Shown: positions 5,960-12,958 of the stretch, one piece after another | How positions within the stretch are numbered: position 1 is the stretch's first letter | How the letters are laid out: each line of letters opens with the position of its first letter | The notes under the pieces: generated by a model | Told to the model about the DNA's origin: nothing | Databases searched by the model: none | The model's input: only the letters and a program-made list of their open reading frames with translations | Program-made: the position numbers and the translations under genes | IMG/VR virus record: IMGVR_UViG_3300035156_000215 | Coordinates: 1 to 21,034 of that record | DNA length: 21,034 bases | Direction: 5' to 3' (one strand) | From: a virus

Positions 5960-6957
5960 TGGTTGAGATCGACACTGTTCCACTTGATAGCGTTCGCATC
6001 AACGGCGGCACCCAGTCGCGCGCTGAGCTGAGCCAGTCGACGATCGCAGACTACGCCGAGGCGATCCGCCTGGCCGTCGAGCTGCCGCCCGTTGTGATGT
6101 TCTTCGACGGCGCGCACTTCTGGCTTGCCGACGGGTTCCATCGCTTCCATGCGCACCGCGAGGCCGGCGCCATTGAGATCGCCGCAGAAATCCGCGTGGG
6201 CACGCAGCGCGACGCTGTTCTGTTTTCCGTTGGTGCCAACGCATCGCACGGTCTGCGCCGATCTAACGAAGACAAGCGTAAGGCGGTCGAGACACTGCTA
6301 AACGATCCGGAGTGGGCCACCTGGAGCAATAACGCGATCGCGAAAGCTTGTGCTGTCAGCGACAAGACTGTGGCCACCTACCGGGCGGAGTATCTACGGA
6401 ATTCCGGAGATGAAGGGTCCGGAAATACTGCACGTACCGTCGAGCGCAACGGCAAGACGTACCAGATGGACACGACCAAAATCGGCTCAGCAGGTGCGCA
6501 GCCGGCACCCGCCGCCGTAACGCCTCCTGCGATTCCGCCTGCTGAGACGAACACAGCACCCGCTGTCGTGGCGCCAGAAGGCTCGCCAATGACGGTCACC
6601 TCGATCCCGTCGGGCCAGCACCAGAAGATCGAGATGGATCCACATCCCGCTGCTGAAGAAAACCTCGTGCCGGCGAGTGAAGTTGAACAGCTGCGCGAGC
6701 AGATTGCTGAGTTGAGCGAACACCTACGGACGACCCTCGCCGACAACGAAATGATGGGTCGAGTCTTCGACGCGGACGATCGGATCAAGGCGGCAATGGA
6801 CGAGGCTGCCCGTCAGAGAGCTATTGCGGAAAACGCCGAGCGCACCCTGGCTGCTAAGTCCGGCGAATTTATTGAGCGCGCCCGAGCTGTCACACATTGG
6901 AAAAACCGGGCCGAGAAGGCCGAGAAAGCCCTCGCCAAACTGCAGGTGTCAGCATGA
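5959..6957 (+). CDS. ParB/Srx-domain protein with coiled-coil tail
   Basis: This 332-residue protein has a ParB-like N-terminal domain. LADGFHRFHA (about residues 56-65) and GANASHGLRRSNEDKRKAV (about 92-110) are the characteristic boxes, and a helix-turn-helix-like segment lies at about 124-145 (NNAIAKACAVSDKTVATY). A Pro/Ala-rich linker (about 170-215) is followed by a long coiled coil (about 235-330). In phages such proteins lie beside replication genes and may bind DNA, act as transcription regulators or carry nuclease activity. No ParA partner is visible, so plasmid-style partition is unlikely. The start at 5959 is preferred over GTG 5956 because of the TGATG junction with the upstream small ORF. 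The stop overlaps the helicase start as ATGA. Confidence 0.85.
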   Translation: MVEIDTVPLDSVRINGGTQSRAELSQSTIADYAEAIRLAVELPPVVMFFDGAHFWLADGFHRFHAHREAGAIEIAAEIRVGTQRDAVLFSVGANASHGLRRSNEDKRKAVETLLNDPEWATWSNNAIAKACAVSDKTVATYRAEYLRNSGDEGSGNTARTVERNGKTYQMDTTKIGSAGAQPAPAAVTPPAIPPAETNTAPAVVAPEGSPMTVTSIPSGQHQKIEMDPHPAAEENLVPASEVEQLREQIAELSEHLRTTLADNEMMGRVFDADDRIKAAMDEAARQRAIAENAERTLAAKSGEFIERARAVTHWKNRAEKAEKALAKLQVSA

Positions 6958-8471
6958 ACGCGCCTCACTACCCAAACGACAAATTCCCTACGCCGCGTCA
7001 GTTCCAAACGAGCGCACGGGAGAAGCTGCGCGCCGGATTCGCTGCTGGCCATCGATGCCAAATGGTGATGAGTCCGACTGGCTCCGGCAAGACGATTCTG
7101 GCGATGTTTCTGATTCGCGAATCGCTGGCGCGCGGGAAGCGGGCAATCTTTGTCGCGGATCGCCGGACCCTGATCAAGCAAACGTCCGATGTGGCCGACC
7201 AGGTCGGTCTTAACAAGCACTCTGTGCTGATGGCAGATCATTGGCGCTTCAACCCTGAACTACCGTTCCAGATCGCGAGCGCGCAGACTCTGGGCCGCCG
7301 AGACTGGCCCGATGCGGATCTGATCATCATCGATGAGGCACATACCCAGCTGGCCGCATGGACCGATCACATTCCGGATTGCCGGGCGGCCGTTATCGGC
7401 CTCAGCGCGACACCATTCAGCCCAGGCTTGGGCAACCTTTTCACCAATCTGATCAACGCTGCGACCATGCGCGAGCTGACGGAACAAGGTCACCTCGTGC
7501 CGATGCGGGTCATGTCCTGCACGAAGGTAGACATGAAGGGCGCGGCGACGGCTGGCGGCGAGTGGACCGACGCTGCAGCGCAAGAGCGCGGCATGGAGAT
7601 CGTCGGCGATGTGGTGCACGAGTGGATCAAGCATGGCGAGAACCGCAAGACTATCGTGTTCGGATCAACCATTGCGCACTGTGAAGGCCTTGTTCGCGAA
7701 TTCAACCAGGCGGGGATTATGGCGGCAGCTTTCACGTCGGAGACGACCGAAGCTGAGCGCAAAGAGATTACCGAAGACTTCAAATCGGCGGATTCGCTTA
7801 TTCGCGTGCTCGTATCGGTCGAGGCGCTGGCGAAAGGGTTCGATCAAAAGGACGTCAGCTGTGTATGTGACGTTCGTCCGCTGCGCAAGTCGCTGTCGAC
7901 CGCGATCCAAATGTGGGGCCGCGGCCTGCGCGCCTCGCCGGAAACCGGAAAGACCGACATGCTGTTGCTCGACTTCTCCGGAAACATCATTCGGTTCGCC
8001 GAAGACTTCGAGCGCATTTATGCCGAGGGCCTGGACGCGCTCGACATGGGTGAAAAGCTCGACAAGATGATTCGCAAGGATGCCGACGATGACGAGCCGG
8101 ATCATCCAGCGAACTGCCCCCAATGCCAATTCGTCCCATTCCGGAAGCGTTGCATGTCGTGCGGCTTCGAGATAATCAAACAGAACCTGATCGAGCACGA
8201 GGCCGGCCAGATGGTCGAGTTCAAGGTAGGAAAGGTCACTGTCGGAAACAAGCTGACCGTGTGGGAGCAGGTTGTCTCGCACTGCCGAAGCCAGGGGAAA
8301 CCCGAGACGGCAAAGGCTCGAGCAATGCACCTGTTCCGCAGCATTACTGGTCAAGAGCCCCGCGGGCTCCCGATGTTTGATTCCACTCCAACTGTTGCGG
8401 TATCGCGCGAGGTGGCCAACAAGGCCAAGTCCGAGATGCTCCGATTCGTCAAGGGCAAGGCAAAAGCATGA
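6954..8471 (+). CDS. SF2 DEAD/DEAH-box helicase with zinc ribbon
   Basis: This 505-residue ATP-dependent helicase carries Walker A SPTGSGKT (residues 40-47), Walker B IIIDEAH (124-130), motif III SATPF (151-155) and motif VI QMWGRGLRA (319-327). Four cysteines at 388, 391, 400 and 403 (CPQC...CMSC) form a likely zinc ribbon near the C-terminal third. It resembles UvrB/RecG-type restriction-helicase cores used by temperate phages in place of a DnaB-type helicase. It probably opens DNA at the phage origin or remodels replication intermediates. The start ATG at 6954 gives an ATGA overlap with the ParB-like gene; a longer frame from 6897 would lie deep inside that gene. The stop overlaps the primase start the same way. 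Confidence 0.92.
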   Translation: MNAPHYPNDKFPTPRQFQTSAREKLRAGFAAGHRCQMVMSPTGSGKTILAMFLIRESLARGKRAIFVADRRTLIKQTSDVADQVGLNKHSVLMADHWRFNPELPFQIASAQTLGRRDWPDADLIIIDEAHTQLAAWTDHIPDCRAAVIGLSATPFSPGLGNLFTNLINAATMRELTEQGHLVPMRVMSCTKVDMKGAATAGGEWTDAAAQERGMEIVGDVVHEWIKHGENRKTIVFGSTIAHCEGLVREFNQAGIMAAAFTSETTEAERKEITEDFKSADSLIRVLVSVEALAKGFDQKDVSCVCDVRPLRKSLSTAIQMWGRGLRASPETGKTDMLLLDFSGNIIRFAEDFERIYAEGLDALDMGEKLDKMIRKDADDDEPDHPANCPQCQFVPFRKRCMSCGFEIIKQNLIEHEAGQMVEFKVGKVTVGNKLTVWEQVVSHCRSQGKPETAKARAMHLFRSITGQEPRGLPMFDSTPTVAVSREVANKAKSEMLRFVKGKAKA

Positions 8472-9415
8472 CCATTCAGAAAGCAATCACAGCACTGTCT
8501 TTCGTCCCATCGCATGACCGCGAGACGTGGGTGCGCATGGGCATGGCGATCAAGTCCGAGTTCGGCGAGGACGGCTTCGACGCCTGGGACTCGTGGAGCC
8601 AGGGCGCCGATTCGTACAGCGAGAAGTCCGCACGCACCACCTGGCGCAGCATCAAGGCCGTGGGCAAGGTCGGTATCGGTACCCTGTACCACGAAGCAGC
8701 GGCCAACGGCTGGCGCGACAACGGCGAGCACCGCGGCCCATTGACAGAGCACGAGCTGGCCGAGCGCCGGCGCCACCAGGCAGCACGCGAGGCCGCAAAC
8801 GCAGCAGAGGAAAACCGCAAGCATCAGGCATACCGCGCGGCTGCCATCGAGGCGCAGAAGCTGATCGAACAGTGCGAACTCAAGACCCATTACTACCTGA
8901 ATGCGAAGGGCCTGCCGGACGTCGTCGCGCTCGTGAACGACATGACGCTCGTCGTCCCAATGCGCAGCCTGGAAACGAACCAGCTGCAGGGCGTGCAAAC
9001 GATCAACTGGATCGTGGAAGAGCGCCGCTGGGAAAAGAAGATGGCCACCGGGATGCGTGCCAAAGGCGCAGTCCTGAGGCTGGGCAGCCCGCGCGCGCTG
9101 GAAGTCTTCCTGTGCGAAGGCTACGCCACCGGCCTGTCGATCGAGCTGGCGCTGCGCCGCTTGCGCCTCAACGCGTCGGTGCTGGTGTGCTTCAGCGATT
9201 CCAACATGGTCTACGTGGCCGGCCAGGTGAAGACGCCGGCATTCGTCATCGCCGACAACGACAAGTCGCTGGCCGGCGAGCGCGCCGCCGTGAAAACCGG
9301 CCTGCCGTGGCGCATGAGCGACCAGCTGGGCGAAGACGCAAACGACCTGCACCAGCGGGCAGGCCTGGCCGCGCTTTGCAAACTCATCCTCGACGTTCGT
9401 CGACGCACCGCGTAA
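8468..9415 (+). CDS. Primase with PriCT-2 and Toprim domains
   Basis: This 315-residue protein starts with a PriCT-2-like domain (about residues 3-82, with SHDRETWVRMGMAIKSEFG and WRSIKAVGKVGIGTLYHEA). A charged linker follows (about 95-130), then a Toprim domain with E217 in LCEGYATG and the DxD pair D263/D265 in VIADNDK. The missing N-terminal zinc finger and full catalytic fold suggest a short phage primase that cooperates with the preceding helicase. It is joined to the helicase gene by an ATGA overlap and is the last gene of this block. An inverted-repeat-rich region begins 11 bases after its stop. Confidence 0.9.
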   Translation: MTIQKAITALSFVPSHDRETWVRMGMAIKSEFGEDGFDAWDSWSQGADSYSEKSARTTWRSIKAVGKVGIGTLYHEAAANGWRDNGEHRGPLTEHELAERRRHQAAREAANAAEENRKHQAYRAAAIEAQKLIEQCELKTHYYLNAKGLPDVVALVNDMTLVVPMRSLETNQLQGVQTINWIVEERRWEKKMATGMRAKGAVLRLGSPRALEVFLCEGYATGLSIELALRRLRLNASVLVCFSDSNMVYVAGQVKTPAFVIADNDKSLAGERAAVKTGLPWRMSDQLGEDANDLHQRAGLAALCKLILDVRRRTA

Positions 9416-9426
9416 GGCGGGCAGAC

Positions 9427-9888
9427 GCGCTCAAAACTGAGCGCATCTTGGAAAGGGGGGGGCGCATTCAACGACCTCCTTTCCAAGATTGAAAGGGTCG
9501 CGATTCGGAATCGACCCCACCAGGTGGAGCGGACGACACCTCAAAAAACGTGCAGGGGCCTGAATCGGCTCACACCGCAGAAAGACCGACAGCACCGTCG
9601 AACACCAGGGTACAGCAAGAACAAGGCGCAGAGGGGGCCTTGGCGAGGCCTGAGAGCACAGGCCGGACCGAACAGAGGTACAGAGTTGGAATGCTTGGCT
9701 CGTTTGGCAGGCGCATTCACAAGAGTGCGCCAATCGAAAGAGCGAGGGGGCGGCCTGGGCGAGCCGTAGCGGACATGACCACCCGCGAATACGTCACTTT
9801 CGATACCAGTTTTTGCTGATTTTGCTCAGGGGCCGCAGGACACCCCTTACAACCACTACCGCAGCCTGAGGGGTCCAACCAACCCCTC
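9427..9888 (+). ncRNA. Candidate structured RNA after the primase gene
   Basis: From 9416 to 9891 I see no convincing gene: open frames here have unlikely composition and no ribosome site. Inverted repeats are dense. GCGCTCA/TGAGCGC (9427-9433 with 9438-9444) closes a tetraloop. A 14-pair stem joins 9446-9459 with 9475-9488. GGGTC/GACCC (9495-9499 with 9513-9517) encloses GATT/AATC. CCACC-A-GGTGG lies near 9517-9527. GGCGCATTC/GAGTGCGCC (9710-9718 with 9723-9731) closes an ACAA loop. The loop of the 14-pair stem repeats GGCGCATTC (9461-9469), so it could pair with 9723-9731 instead and form a pseudoknot. The region could be a noncoding RNA, a long 5' leader of the following genes, or the phage origin. 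I saw no match to a known RNA class. Confidence 0.4.
9828..9888 (+). promoter_or_regulatory. Four-segment attenuator-like leader before the 9892 gene
   Basis: Four short complementary segments occur in order: AGGGG (9828-9832), ACCCCT (9842-9847), GAGGGGT (9868-9874) and ACCCCTC (9882-9888). Segments 1 and 2, or 2 and 3, or 3 and 4 can pair, the last as a perfect 7-base stem with a 7-base loop. The last stem ends four bases before ATG 9892, and the only Shine-Dalgarno-like sequence (GAGGGG) lies inside it. This layout could switch translation of the next gene on and off. There is no run of T, so a translational rather than transcriptional effect is more likely. Confidence 0.4.
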
Positions 9889-9891
9889 TAA

Positions 9892-10143
9892 ATGACAACT
9901 ATGGCCGAAACAAACGCAAACGAAAAACTAAAGCAATATGCAGAAAGTGCATACGAGCTGCCGCCGAGGATCGAGCAACGGCTCGCTGACCTGGTCCAGC
10001 TGGGGGAGTTCGACCAGGGCGACGTGGAGCACTGCCGCCGGGATTACTGGGGCGCGCGTGGCGACTGGCACACTATCCTGATCGACTGCTACCATCAAGC
10101 TCAGCAGCGAATGGCCCCGAGTCAAACCAACAAAAGGAATTGA
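9892..10143 (+). CDS. Small phage protein, unknown
   Basis: This 83-residue acidic, helical protein has the core ELPPRIEQRLADLVQLGEFDQGDVEHC and a WGARGDWHTILIDCY segment. The family is not recognised. ATG at 9892 or ATG at 9901 (MAETNANEKL) may be the start; neither has a free ribosome site, and the leader hairpin 9868-9888 lies immediately upstream. The stop is one base before the next start, so it belongs with the two following genes. Confidence 0.6.
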   Translation: MTTMAETNANEKLKQYAESAYELPPRIEQRLADLVQLGEFDQGDVEHCRRDYWGARGDWHTILIDCYHQAQQRMAPSQTNKRN

Positions 10144-10144
10144 G

Positions 10145-10402
10145 ATGGAACACGACAAGTTCGCAGAGTTCGACAAGGCACTTCTGGCGCAGGTCCGGCT
10201 GGGCAAGGGGACAATGAAGCAGCTCGATACTGACGCCAGCGGTTTGCGTGCGCTTGCGTGGCCACTTTGCACGCGCGGCCTGCTAAGCCGTCCGGTTCCT
10301 CCGCCACGTGTAATAAGCGACCGGCTGATAGTTCTAGAGCAGAAGGGAATGATCCATTTCAATGGCTCGGCCTGGCTTATCGGCCGCCGGCCAGCGCTTT
10401 GA
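10145..10402 (+). CDS. Small phage protein, possible winged helix
   Basis: This 85-residue protein has AAGGAA seven bases before ATG 10145. Helical segments (FDKALLAQVRLGKGTMKQLDTD) are followed by SDRLIVLEQKGMIHFNGSAWLI. The ending resembles the wing of a winged-helix domain, as in phage proteins that start with a dissociable HTH, but the match is loose. It overlaps the next gene by 41 bases in another frame. The function is unknown. Confidence 0.6.
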   Translation: MEHDKFAEFDKALLAQVRLGKGTMKQLDTDASGLRALAWPLCTRGLLSRPVPPPRVISDRLIVLEQKGMIHFNGSAWLIGRRPAL

Positions 10403-10625
10403 GCCGGGCGCCGAGCTGGCGCTGGTCATCACGTCCGTCCAGCCCGACCGCCGCTCGCGCGACCGCGACAACCTGCTGGCGGCCTGTAAGCCGATGCTGG
10501 ACGGCGTGGCCGACGCGCTGGGCGTGAACGACAGCCAGTTCGAGCCGGTAACGATCCGGCGCGAGTACGGGATGAAGCCGGGCGCGGTAAGGGTCGAGAT
10601 CGGAACGAGAGTTACGGCAGATTGA
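10362..10625 (+). CDS. Short RusA-like Holliday junction resolvase
   Basis: This 87-residue protein has the RusA core. RRSRDRDNLLAACKPMLDGVADALGVNDSQF (about residues 30-60) contains the conserved aspartates of RDRDN and of the VNDS segment, which bind catalytic metal in RusA. RusA cuts four-way DNA junctions during phage recombination and replication. Typical members have about 120 residues and begin with a PPSVN-type beta strand that is absent here. The N-terminus (MARPGLSAAGQRFEPGAEL) starts 41 bases inside the preceding gene, and I see no better upstream start in this frame. It may be a natural short form or a decayed gene. It converges on the membrane-protein gene with a 14-base overlap. 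Confidence 0.7.
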   Translation: MARPGLSAAGQRFEPGAELALVITSVQPDRRSRDRDNLLAACKPMLDGVADALGVNDSQFEPVTIRREYGMKPGAVRVEIGTRVTAD

Positions 10626-11214
10626 GCAGTTCGGCGTCGCACAATGTGATTACTTGACCTGTTCTAGCTATTAGACCGGGAAGCATGTTGCGAGCTTCCG
10701 ACTCATGAAACGCTCTTTTGGAACTGTCATGCGGATGAGTGAGCGTCCTTTCGAGCTCGAAATGTTCGCACAAGATCGGGACGAAACGTTGGATGTGGTG
10801 GAACTCGATAATCAGCTCATCTAACGGCACCTCAAATATTGGCAGGCGCTCTAGGAGTGAATGGAGAGACCGAAGTGAGGCAACAGTCTCATCCCCAGTT
10901 TTACGGGTTGGAGAGCTGGCGCGCATGTGTGACGCGATTTCAAGTGATTGCTTCAAATGGATTAGCAACGACCGGAGCGTTTTTATCTTTCGCCGCGCCT
11001 CGTCGTTAGCATTAGCCCGCTCAAGTTTGAGCTGCTCGCGCGACTGGCTGTTTGCAATCATGAAGGCCGCGAGAATTGCAGCAACGGATCCAACTGCCTG
11101 GACCCAAGCTGGCAAATCATTTGATCCTTTCGCGAGAAGAGACAGAACGATTGAAACCGCAACTAGTGCTAGGACAATAACGGTCGCTTCAGCGAGCTTA
11201 AAAAAGCGTTTCAT
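10612..11214 (-). CDS. Two-helix membrane protein, likely lysogenic-conversion gene
   Basis: This 200-residue protein has two hydrophobic helices close to the N-terminus (about residues 9-28 and 36-54). A long charged, helical cytoplasmic part follows (from about 60, ANANDEARRKIKTLRSLLIHLKQSLE). Family and activity are unknown. It is the only minus-strand gene between the immunity region and hicAB. It is less GC-rich than its neighbours and stands alone with a possible promoter (TTGTGA and TATAGC boxes, about 11268-11247). These are signs of a gene expressed from the prophage. Similar architecture is found in superinfection-exclusion and abortive-infection proteins, so a protective role is a reasonable guess and no more. 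Confidence 0.65.
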   Translation of the reverse strand: MKRFFKLAEATVIVLALVAVSIVLSLLAKGSNDLPAWVQAVGSVAAILAAFMIANSQSREQLKLERANANDEARRKIKTLRSLLIHLKQSLEIASHMRASSPTRKTGDETVASLRSLHSLLERLPIFEVPLDELIIEFHHIQRFVPILCEHFELERTLTHPHDSSKRAFHESEARNMLPGLIARTGQVITLCDAELLNLP

Positions 11215-11358
11215 GTTGTAAAGAAGGGGGCGAAATTGTCGATGCTATACCCTTCTGACGTTCCCTCACAACAATGTAAAAAATAAATATTTTCCACTAG
11301 TCAAAACTCGCTCAGCCGTGCTACGCTGGCTCGGTCGTCTTTCGCTGAAGGTTAAATC

Positions 11359-11913
11359 ATGGGATTCGCAGACAGCTACATTCATGCGTTGAGCGCCTCG
11401 AATCTCCGGGATGACGCCCAGCATCATCAAGCCGAGCCGCTGCAAGCGTCGGCCTTTGCAGCAGCCGAGCTGTCGGGCGATATTGGCCCACTGCTGCACC
11501 GGGTGAAGTTCGCCGATCCGCTCGCGCGCCAGGCGTTCGAAGGCAACGCCGCCAACCTGGCCCAGCTGCTGCGCCTGTGGATCGCCGAGGTGATGAAGCG
11601 CGGCCGTGCGCGCAAGTGGGTGCCAGAAAATACCGCCTGGGATGCGGACGCGGCACAGAAACTGTATCGCACCGTTGCCGAGCATTCGCTGGCGCACTGG
11701 CTCGATGGGAACTGTTCGCCGTGCGGCGCCACCGGCGTGCTGGAGAGTCGGACATGCAAGGCCTGCTGCGGGACCGGGAAGGCTGAGCTGAGCATGGCGG
11801 CGGGATTCGTCCGCGAGCACACCCTCGACATGGTGAGCGAGCTGCACAGCATCGTTGAGAGCCATGCGGCGCGCGCGGCTGCCAAACTGCGTACTGTGTT
11901 CCGCAAGGATTAA
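11359..11913 (+). CDS. Q-like late antiterminator with zinc finger
   Basis: This 184-residue helical protein has one cysteine cluster: C119, C122, C133 and C136/C137 in CSPCGATG...CKACCGTG. It resembles the zinc finger of lambdoid phage 82/21-type Q proteins and of DnaJ. Gene position supports Q, since it is the last early gene. Its stop is followed after 13 bases by a promoter and then by an intrinsic terminator, as expected for a pR'/tR' pair. By family knowledge Q loads on RNA polymerase at the late promoter and makes it ignore terminators. A ribosome site GAAGG lies eight bases before ATG 11359. Identity as Q is inferred from finger plus context; a different zinc-finger regulator remains possible. 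Confidence 0.65.
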   Translation: MGFADSYIHALSASNLRDDAQHHQAEPLQASAFAAAELSGDIGPLLHRVKFADPLARQAFEGNAANLAQLLRLWIAEVMKRGRARKWVPENTAWDADAAQKLYRTVAEHSLAHWLDGNCSPCGATGVLESRTCKACCGTGKAELSMAAGFVREHTLDMVSELHSIVESHAARAAAKLRTVFRKD

Positions 11914-11926
11914 ATCTGCTGAATTG

Positions 11927-11956
11927 TTGAGCAACTGAGCAGTATTCGTGTAAACT
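11927..11956 (+). promoter_or_regulatory. Candidate late promoter (pR'-like)
   Basis: A -35 box TTGAGC (11927-11932) and a -10 box TAAACT (11951-11956) are separated by 18 bases. Transcription would begin near 11963 and run through a structured leader, with GCGACAG/CTGTCGC pairing 12019-12025 with 12043-12049, to the terminator at 12061-12086. The -10 box is identical to that of the integrase-operon promoter. No gene occurs between 11914 and 12092 on the plus strand. Confidence 0.55.
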
Positions 11957-12060
11957 GTAGGTCTTCAATTCTTCCGGCCTCGTAAAGTGCGCACCAGCGC
12001 CACCGATAACCGGAATTCGCGACAGTACCCCAGCCATTGATGCTGTCGCACGTCCCTACA

Positions 12061-12086
12061 AAGCCCGAGCCTAGCCGGGCTTTTTT
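12061..12086 (+). terminator. Intrinsic terminator (tR'-like) of the late leader
   Basis: AAGCCCG (12061-12067) pairs with CGGGCTT (12076-12082) around an 8-base loop, and a run of six T follows at 12081-12086. Without antitermination it should stop transcripts from the late promoter after about 120 bases. The minus-strand side lacks a T run, so it should not terminate hicAB transcripts efficiently. Confidence 0.8.
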
Positions 12087-12092
12087 GTTGCC

Positions 12093-12599
12093 TTATGCCG
12101 CAAGCGCGTACGAGTTGTCATGAGCTGCAGCAATCCTAACTGCATCTAATGATGGATCAAGATCTAGGCTGGCAAGCTCCTTCGGTCGAACCCGAATGAT
12201 CAGTTCATACCCAAGTGCGTCAAGTGCCTGAGCAAGAGTATCAATCTTTGTATTGTGATTCAGGTCAGTCAACCGAGTGACTTCCTGGGGCTTGACACCG
12301 AGTAGGCGTGCCAGGTCAGCCGGCCGGATACGTTCCTTCAGCAACCGATTGAGTAAAAGCACCTTCACAGATACGCTCGGAGGAAGGGCAATAAGACGCT
12401 CTCCCTCTTGAGCAGGCGAAGGTGGCGGCACTGGGCGCCGATCTTCGAAATAGAAGTCCATTGCTGTTCGAAGTGCATCGGCGGCCATCTCCAACGACTC
12501 GGCCTCGTCGTCGCCCTGAGTGATCGCTTCTGGAATATCGCGGAACGTAACAACGAACCCGCCTTCTTCGGCTGGAGTAAAAGTAGCTGGATATTTCAT
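12093..12599 (-). CDS. hicB: HicB-type antitoxin with C-terminal HTH
   Basis: This 168-residue protein begins with the HicB fold, a degraded RNase H-like domain: MKYPATFTPAEEGGFVVTF, then IPEAITQGDDEAESLEMAADAL. A helix-turn-helix follows (about residues 92-130, LARLLGVKPQEVTRLTD). HicB binds and silences HicA and, through the HTH, represses its own promoter. ATG at 12599 was chosen because GGAGGG lies seven bases upstream; the earlier in-frame ATG at 12611 sits inside that site. It is longer than the 110-140 residues common in the family, with an extra tail after residue 140. It follows hicA on the minus strand after 81 bases. Confidence 0.9.
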   Translation of the reverse strand: MKYPATFTPAEEGGFVVTFRDIPEAITQGDDEAESLEMAADALRTAMDFYFEDRRPVPPPSPAQEGERLIALPPSVSVKVLLLNRLLKERIRPADLARLLGVKPQEVTRLTDLNHNTKIDTLAQALDALGYELIIRVRPKELASLDLDPSLDAVRIAAAHDNSYALAA

Positions 12600-12657
12600 G
12601 TTGCCCTCCATGGCAGTTAAGTCAGTACTGAGTGATGCTGTAGTGCGGTGCTGTGCC

Positions 12658-12679
12658 GCAAGCCCCTTTCGGGGCCTGC
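12658..12679 (-). promoter_or_regulatory. Hairpin between hicA and hicB
   Basis: On the minus strand, GCAGGCCCC and GGGGCTTGC form a 9-pair stem with one G-T pair around a GAAA tetraloop, one base after the hicA stop codon. There is no T run, so it is not a standard terminator. It could protect the 3' end of a processed hicA message or set the HicA to HicB ratio. Confidence 0.55.
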
Positions 12680-12680
12680 C

Positions 12681-12857
12681 TCACTTGAGTTTTAGTTGTT
12701 TCTTTACCCCTTCGACTAACCCCGTTTTCAGTTCTTCGCTGGGGTGTCTCGGGACTTGGCTTCGTTCGCCGTTCAGGTAGACCTTCAAGTGTTTCGTGCC
12801 TTGCTTGAATGTTGCTCCCTGTTTGGCCAGCCACCTTACAAACTCACTCTGCTTCAC
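12681..12857 (-). CDS. hicA: HicA-type mRNA interferase toxin
   Basis: This 58-residue protein has the double-stranded-RNA-binding-like fold of HicA: SEFVRWLAKQGATFKQGTKH, then the beta strand LKVYLNG and the ending VPRHPSEELKTGLVEGVKKQL. H23 is the expected catalytic histidine. HicA cleaves mRNA and stops translation until HicB neutralises it. The start is GTG at 12857 with AAGGAG five bases upstream (12863-12868). A longer frame from an ATG at 12941 would run through the promoter and operator and has no ribosome site. Length and order (toxin first) are typical of hicAB. Confidence 0.9.
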   Translation of the reverse strand: MKQSEFVRWLAKQGATFKQGTKHLKVYLNGERSQVPRHPSEELKTGLVEGVKKQLKLK

Positions 12858-12886
12858 CGCACTCCTTTCGTCTTGTCGATGTAGAG

Positions 12887-12929
12887 ATAATAAACAAAAA
12901 TGCTTATGAATGCAAGCAATTTTGTTTAT
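12887..12929 (-). promoter_or_regulatory. hicAB promoter with 16-bp palindromic operator
   Basis: On the minus strand, a -10 box TATTAT (12892-12887) lies 17 bases from a weak -35 box TTGCAT (12915-12910). An inverted repeat of 16-base arms covers both boxes: ATAAACAAAAATGCTT at 12890-12905 and AAGCAATTTTGTTTAT at 12914-12929, with an 8-base spacer and one mismatch. HicB, which carries an HTH, is the obvious candidate to bind it and repress the operon. Confidence 0.8.
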
Positions 12930-12958
12930 ATTTTTCCCCATCGCTCTAACTGAGCTTT

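Noticed and set aside
8351-9352. Minus-strand open frame of 333 codons opposite the primase
   Set aside because: It is antisense to a primase with clear motifs, without start signals.
9524-9819. Overlapping plus-strand open frames of 81 and 89 codons after the primase
   Set aside because: Composition is Arg/Gly/Thr-rich, no ribosome site precedes either start, and the dense inverted repeats suggest RNA structure rather than protein.
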